DNA of 7,765 nucleotides, taken from contig CAMWLA010000056.1 in assembly GCA_947174975.1 (NCBI GenBank), positions 1 through 7,765 on the forward strand, given 5' to 3'. Below the pieces are notes generated by a model, which saw only the letters and a program-made list of their open reading frames with translations, had not been told where the DNA came from and ran no database searches. Numbering within the stretch: the stretch's first letter is position 1; each line of letters starts with the position of its first letter. Both the position numbers and the translations under genes were made by a program. Below are positions 5,787 to 7,765 of this stretch, one piece after another. The stretch is from an uncultured Clostridia bacterium (GTDB taxonomy: Bacteria; Bacillota; Clostridia; Christensenellales; Borkfalkiaceae).

Positions 5787-6944
5787 ATGAAGAAGTTATT
5801 TACAAGCGAAAGCGTTACCGAAGGGCATCCCGATAAACTGTGCGACGCGATTTCCGACTCCATCGTCGACGAAATTCTCAAAACCGATAATTCGGCAAGA
5901 TGTGCGATTGAGTGCTGCGCAGCCTATGACAGACTTATTATTATGGGCGAAGTTACCACTACCGCCACCGTCGATTATGAAAAGATTGCACGGAAGACGA
6001 TAAAGGAAATCGGCTATACTTTCGGTTCGTTTGCTCATAACAAAGTAAATATCTCCGTTGCGATTCACCGCCAAAGCCCCGATATTGCTATGGGCGTTGA
6101 CAGCTCGCTTGAAAATAAAGCCGGCGGTGAAATCGAAGATTTGCTCGGCGCGGGCGACCAAGGCATGATGTTTGGCTATGCTTGCCGCGAAACAGAAGAA
6201 CTCATGCCCCTTCCCATATCGCTTTCCCATAAACTCGCTATGCGCCTTGCGGAAGTAAGAAAATCAAATCTTTTGCCCTATCTCCGCCCCGACGGAAAAA
6301 CGCAAGTAACGGTTGAATACGACGGCAAAAAACCTGTGCGCATCGATACCGTGGTAGTTTCAGCACAGCACGACGAAAAGGTTACGCAAAGTCAACTTAA
6401 GGAAGATATATTAAAGCACGTTATAAGCACTCTTCCCGCACAGCTTTTGGATAAATACACTAAGTTTTTCATAAACCCCACGGGTCGTTTTGAAATCGGC
6501 GGCCCCGAAGGCGACAGCGGACTTACGGGAAGAAAAATTATCGTTGATACGTACGGCGGAAGATGCGCACACGGCGGCGGCGCTTTCTCCGGCAAGGACC
6601 CCACAAAAGTTGACCGCTCGGCGGCGTATATGGCAAGATACATATGCAAGAACGTAGTTGCGGCGGGACTTGCAGACGAAATAGAACTGCAAGTTGCTTA
6701 TGCGATAGGCGTTTCACGTCCTGTTTCCGTTTTCGTTGATACCTACGGCACCGGAAAGCTTGCGGACGACAAAATTGCCGATATAATAATTAAAGAATTT
6801 GATTTGCGCCCCTACTCCATTATCAAGCGCCTTAATTTGCGTGCGCCGATATATAAACAGACTTCTGCTTACGGACACTTCGGAAAAAGCGGTTTAAGCT
6901 GGGAGCGCGTTGATAAAGCCGACGACTTAAAGAAATATTTATGA
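5787..6944 (+). CDS. metK: S-adenosylmethionine synthetase (methionine adenosyltransferase)
   Basis: This 385-residue cytosolic enzyme makes S-adenosylmethionine from methionine and ATP, releasing phosphate and pyrophosphate. The length is normal for the family (about 380-400). Signature motifs are all present: SESVTEGHPDKLCDAISD (7-24) with the substrate-binding His14, the hexapeptide GAGDQG (121-126), and the phosphate-binding loop GGGAFSGKDPTKVDRSAAY (263-281). GRFEIGGPEGDSGLTGRK (233-250) and the C-terminal YGHFG (362-366) are also seen. An AGAGGA ribosome site (5775-5780) lies six bases before the ATG, directly after the terminator's U run, so transcription past the terminator is needed for expression. 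Feedback is built in: the product SAM is the ligand of the leader riboswitch. The gene overlaps comFC by four bases. Confidence 0.98.
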   Translation: MKKLFTSESVTEGHPDKLCDAISDSIVDEILKTDNSARCAIECCAAYDRLIIMGEVTTTATVDYEKIARKTIKEIGYTFGSFAHNKVNISVAIHRQSPDIAMGVDSSLENKAGGEIEDLLGAGDQGMMFGYACRETEELMPLPISLSHKLAMRLAEVRKSNLLPYLRPDGKTQVTVEYDGKKPVRIDTVVVSAQHDEKVTQSQLKEDILKHVISTLPAQLLDKYTKFFINPTGRFEIGGPEGDSGLTGRKIIVDTYGGRCAHGGGAFSGKDPTKVDRSAAYMARYICKNVVAAGLADEIELQVAYAIGVSRPVSVFVDTYGTGKLADDKIADIIIKEFDLRPYSIIKRLNLRAPIYKQTSAYGHFGKSGLSWERVDKADDLKKYL

Positions 6945-7675
6945 ACTTAGGCAAACTAATAAAAGAAAATCTGTTTCCGCTCGGCTTCACTTGCGATGCG
7001 TGCGGAATTGAAACTTTCGGAAGCAATCTTTGCCCCGATTGTCTTAAAAAAACCACGTTTAACGATAAGTGTTGCTGTCCGATTTGCGGAAGAAAAACCG
7101 TTCGCTACGAAATATGTATTGAATGTAAAGCTAAACCGCCGCTGTTCGAAATCGCGGTATCTCCTCTTATATATGAAGGTACTGCCGTTAAGCTTATTTA
7201 CAAATTCAAAAACGGCGACGCATATTTAAAAGATTATTTTGCCGATTTAATCGTTAAAAAATTGGCTGATACCAATGCTGAAATAGATTACGTAACTTTT
7301 GTTCCTATGACAAAAAAGGCGGAACGCAAAAGAGGCTATAATCAAGCAAGGCTTCTTGCCGAAAGTATTTCTGAGCGGTTAAATATTCCCTTAGTTTCCG
7401 TTATAGAAAAGATTAAAGACACATCCGAACAAAAATCATTGTCCGGAAAAGAACGCGCAAAAAATCTTGCCGGAAGCTTTAAAGCCCAAAGCGGCAGACC
7501 TCTTCTTGACAAGAACGTATTGCTCGTAGACGATATTTTAACGACGGGCGCCACTGCCGACGCGGTATGCTACAAGCTGTTTACAACAGGAGTTACGAAA
7601 GTTTTTCTTGCAACCGTTGCGTCGGTTGAATATAAACCGTTAACTAAAGAAAATAAAAAGCAACCCGAAGTTTAA
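6941..7675 (+). CDS. comFC: ComF family phosphoribosyltransferase-like protein
   Basis: This 244-residue protein has the ComFC layout. An N-terminal zinc-ribbon-like region has CxxC pairs at C18/C21, C31/C34, C46/C49 and C59/C62, followed by a type I phosphoribosyltransferase fold. In that fold IYEGTAVKLIYKFKNG (77-92), VPMTKKAERKRGYNQA (121-136) and the PRPP-loop motif VLLVDDILTTGAT (193-205) are typical. In competent bacteria ComFC is needed for uptake of transforming DNA, but homologues are widespread in non-competent species. No other competence gene is present here, so a role in transformation is inference from the family. Its ATG overlaps the metK stop (ATGA, 6941-6944) and has only a weak AAAGAAAT-like site, so translation is probably coupled to metK and under the same SAM riboswitch. 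The last eight codons lie inside a 50-bp palindrome. Confidence 0.92.
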   Translation: MNLGKLIKENLFPLGFTCDACGIETFGSNLCPDCLKKTTFNDKCCCPICGRKTVRYEICIECKAKPPLFEIAVSPLIYEGTAVKLIYKFKNGDAYLKDYFADLIVKKLADTNAEIDYVTFVPMTKKAERKRGYNQARLLAESISERLNIPLVSVIEKIKDTSEQKSLSGKERAKNLAGSFKAQSGRPLLDKNVLLVDDILTTGATADAVCYKLFTTGVTKVFLATVASVEYKPLTKENKKQPEV

Positions 7676-7698
7676 ACTTCGGGTTGCTTTTTATTTTC
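7649..7698. terminator. Perfect 50-bp palindrome acting as a bidirectional terminator over two gene ends
   Basis: The arms at 7649-7673 and 7674-7698 are exact reverse complements, 25 bp each with no spacer; the next bases outwards (7648 and 7699, both A) break the match. The core GCAACCCGAAG / CTTCGGGTTGC is flanked by A5 on one side and T5 on the other, so either strand yields a hairpin followed by a U run (TTTTTATTTT). The comFC stop TAA (7673-7675) lies at the centre, and the minus-strand frame entering from the right stops at 7674-7672. The left arm encodes the last residues of comFC and the right arm encodes the same residues for the minus frame. Confidence 0.93.
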
Positions 7699-7764
7699 AA
7701 AAACATAAGGTTTTAAAAATACGTGCGCCAATTTCTTATGTTTGGGATATATCCTTACTAATTT
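7672..7764 (-). CDS. C-terminal end of an unidentified convergent gene (enters from the right edge)
   Basis: On the minus strand only one frame stays open from the right edge; the other two hit stops at once (TAG or TAA within the first ten codons). It gives 30 residues, KLVRIYPKHKK, then LAHVFLKPYVF, then ENKKQPEV and TAA at 7674-7672. I do not recognise the protein, and 30 residues are too few to assign a family. The stop falls in the shared palindrome terminator, as expected for a convergent gene end. The coding sequence overlaps comFC by four bases (7672-7675). Its last eight residues are identical to those of comFC because both are encoded by the palindrome. An alternative is a non-coding gap that is open by chance over 93 bases. 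Confidence 0.5.
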   Translation of the reverse strand, partial: KLVRIYPKHKKLAHVFLKPYVFENKKQPEV

Positions 7765-7765
7765 T

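Noticed and set aside
5796..6230. 144-codon open frame on the minus strand inside metK
   Set aside because: It is fully antisense to the conserved metK N-terminal half with no own promoter or ribosome site visible; it is a shadow.
1..7765. CRISPR arrays, insertion sequences, phage genes, tRNA or rRNA genes
   Set aside because: No regularly spaced repeats, transposase-like frames, terminal inverted repeats with target duplications, or tRNA-like cloverleafs were seen anywhere in the window.

Overview
The window looks like core chromosome from a low-to-mid GC member of the Bacillota, probably Clostridia. The evidence is an S-box-type SAM riboswitch ahead of metK, the dimeric (single-chain) class of glycyl-tRNA synthetase, formate-tetrahydrofolate ligase, AT-rich promoters with extended -10 elements, and hairpin-plus-U terminators. 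No mobile element, CRISPR array, tRNA or rRNA is visible. I cannot name the genus from sequence alone.

Layout. Bases 1-216 hold the N-terminal 72 codons of formate-tetrahydrofolate ligase (fhs) on the minus strand, running off the left edge. A 159-bp AT-rich divergent promoter region follows, then glycyl-tRNA synthetase (376-1779, plus), which stops at a bidirectional terminator (1796-1823). From the other side that terminator ends a three-gene minus-strand block read from 5563 down to 1822. The block comprises a PflX-type radical SAM protein (COG1313-like), an ABC-F ATPase and an unrecognised four-helix membrane protein, separated by 3 and 7 bases. At 5570-5634 two promoters stand back to back. 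One drives the radical SAM gene to the left. The other drives a SAM riboswitch, metK (5787-6944) and comFC (6941-7675, ATGA overlap) to the right. comFC ends inside a perfect 50-bp palindrome that also ends a minus-strand reading frame entering from the right edge.

How the parts fit. fhs, metK and their control elements belong to one-carbon and methyl-group metabolism. The riboswitch should switch off metK, and probably comFC, when S-adenosylmethionine is plentiful. The minus-strand block combines an uncharacterised glycyl-radical-activase-like protein with a probable ribosome-associated ATPase.

The points most worth a second look are these. Two genes (radical SAM and membrane protein) have TATAAT placed exactly six bases before their ATG with no usable Shine-Dalgarno, which predicts leaderless mRNAs. 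The metK riboswitch is a compact S-box with no room for the P4 helix. The 50-bp palindrome gives two convergent genes the same last eight residues. I found no clear undescribed multi-gene system; most of the window is housekeeping.
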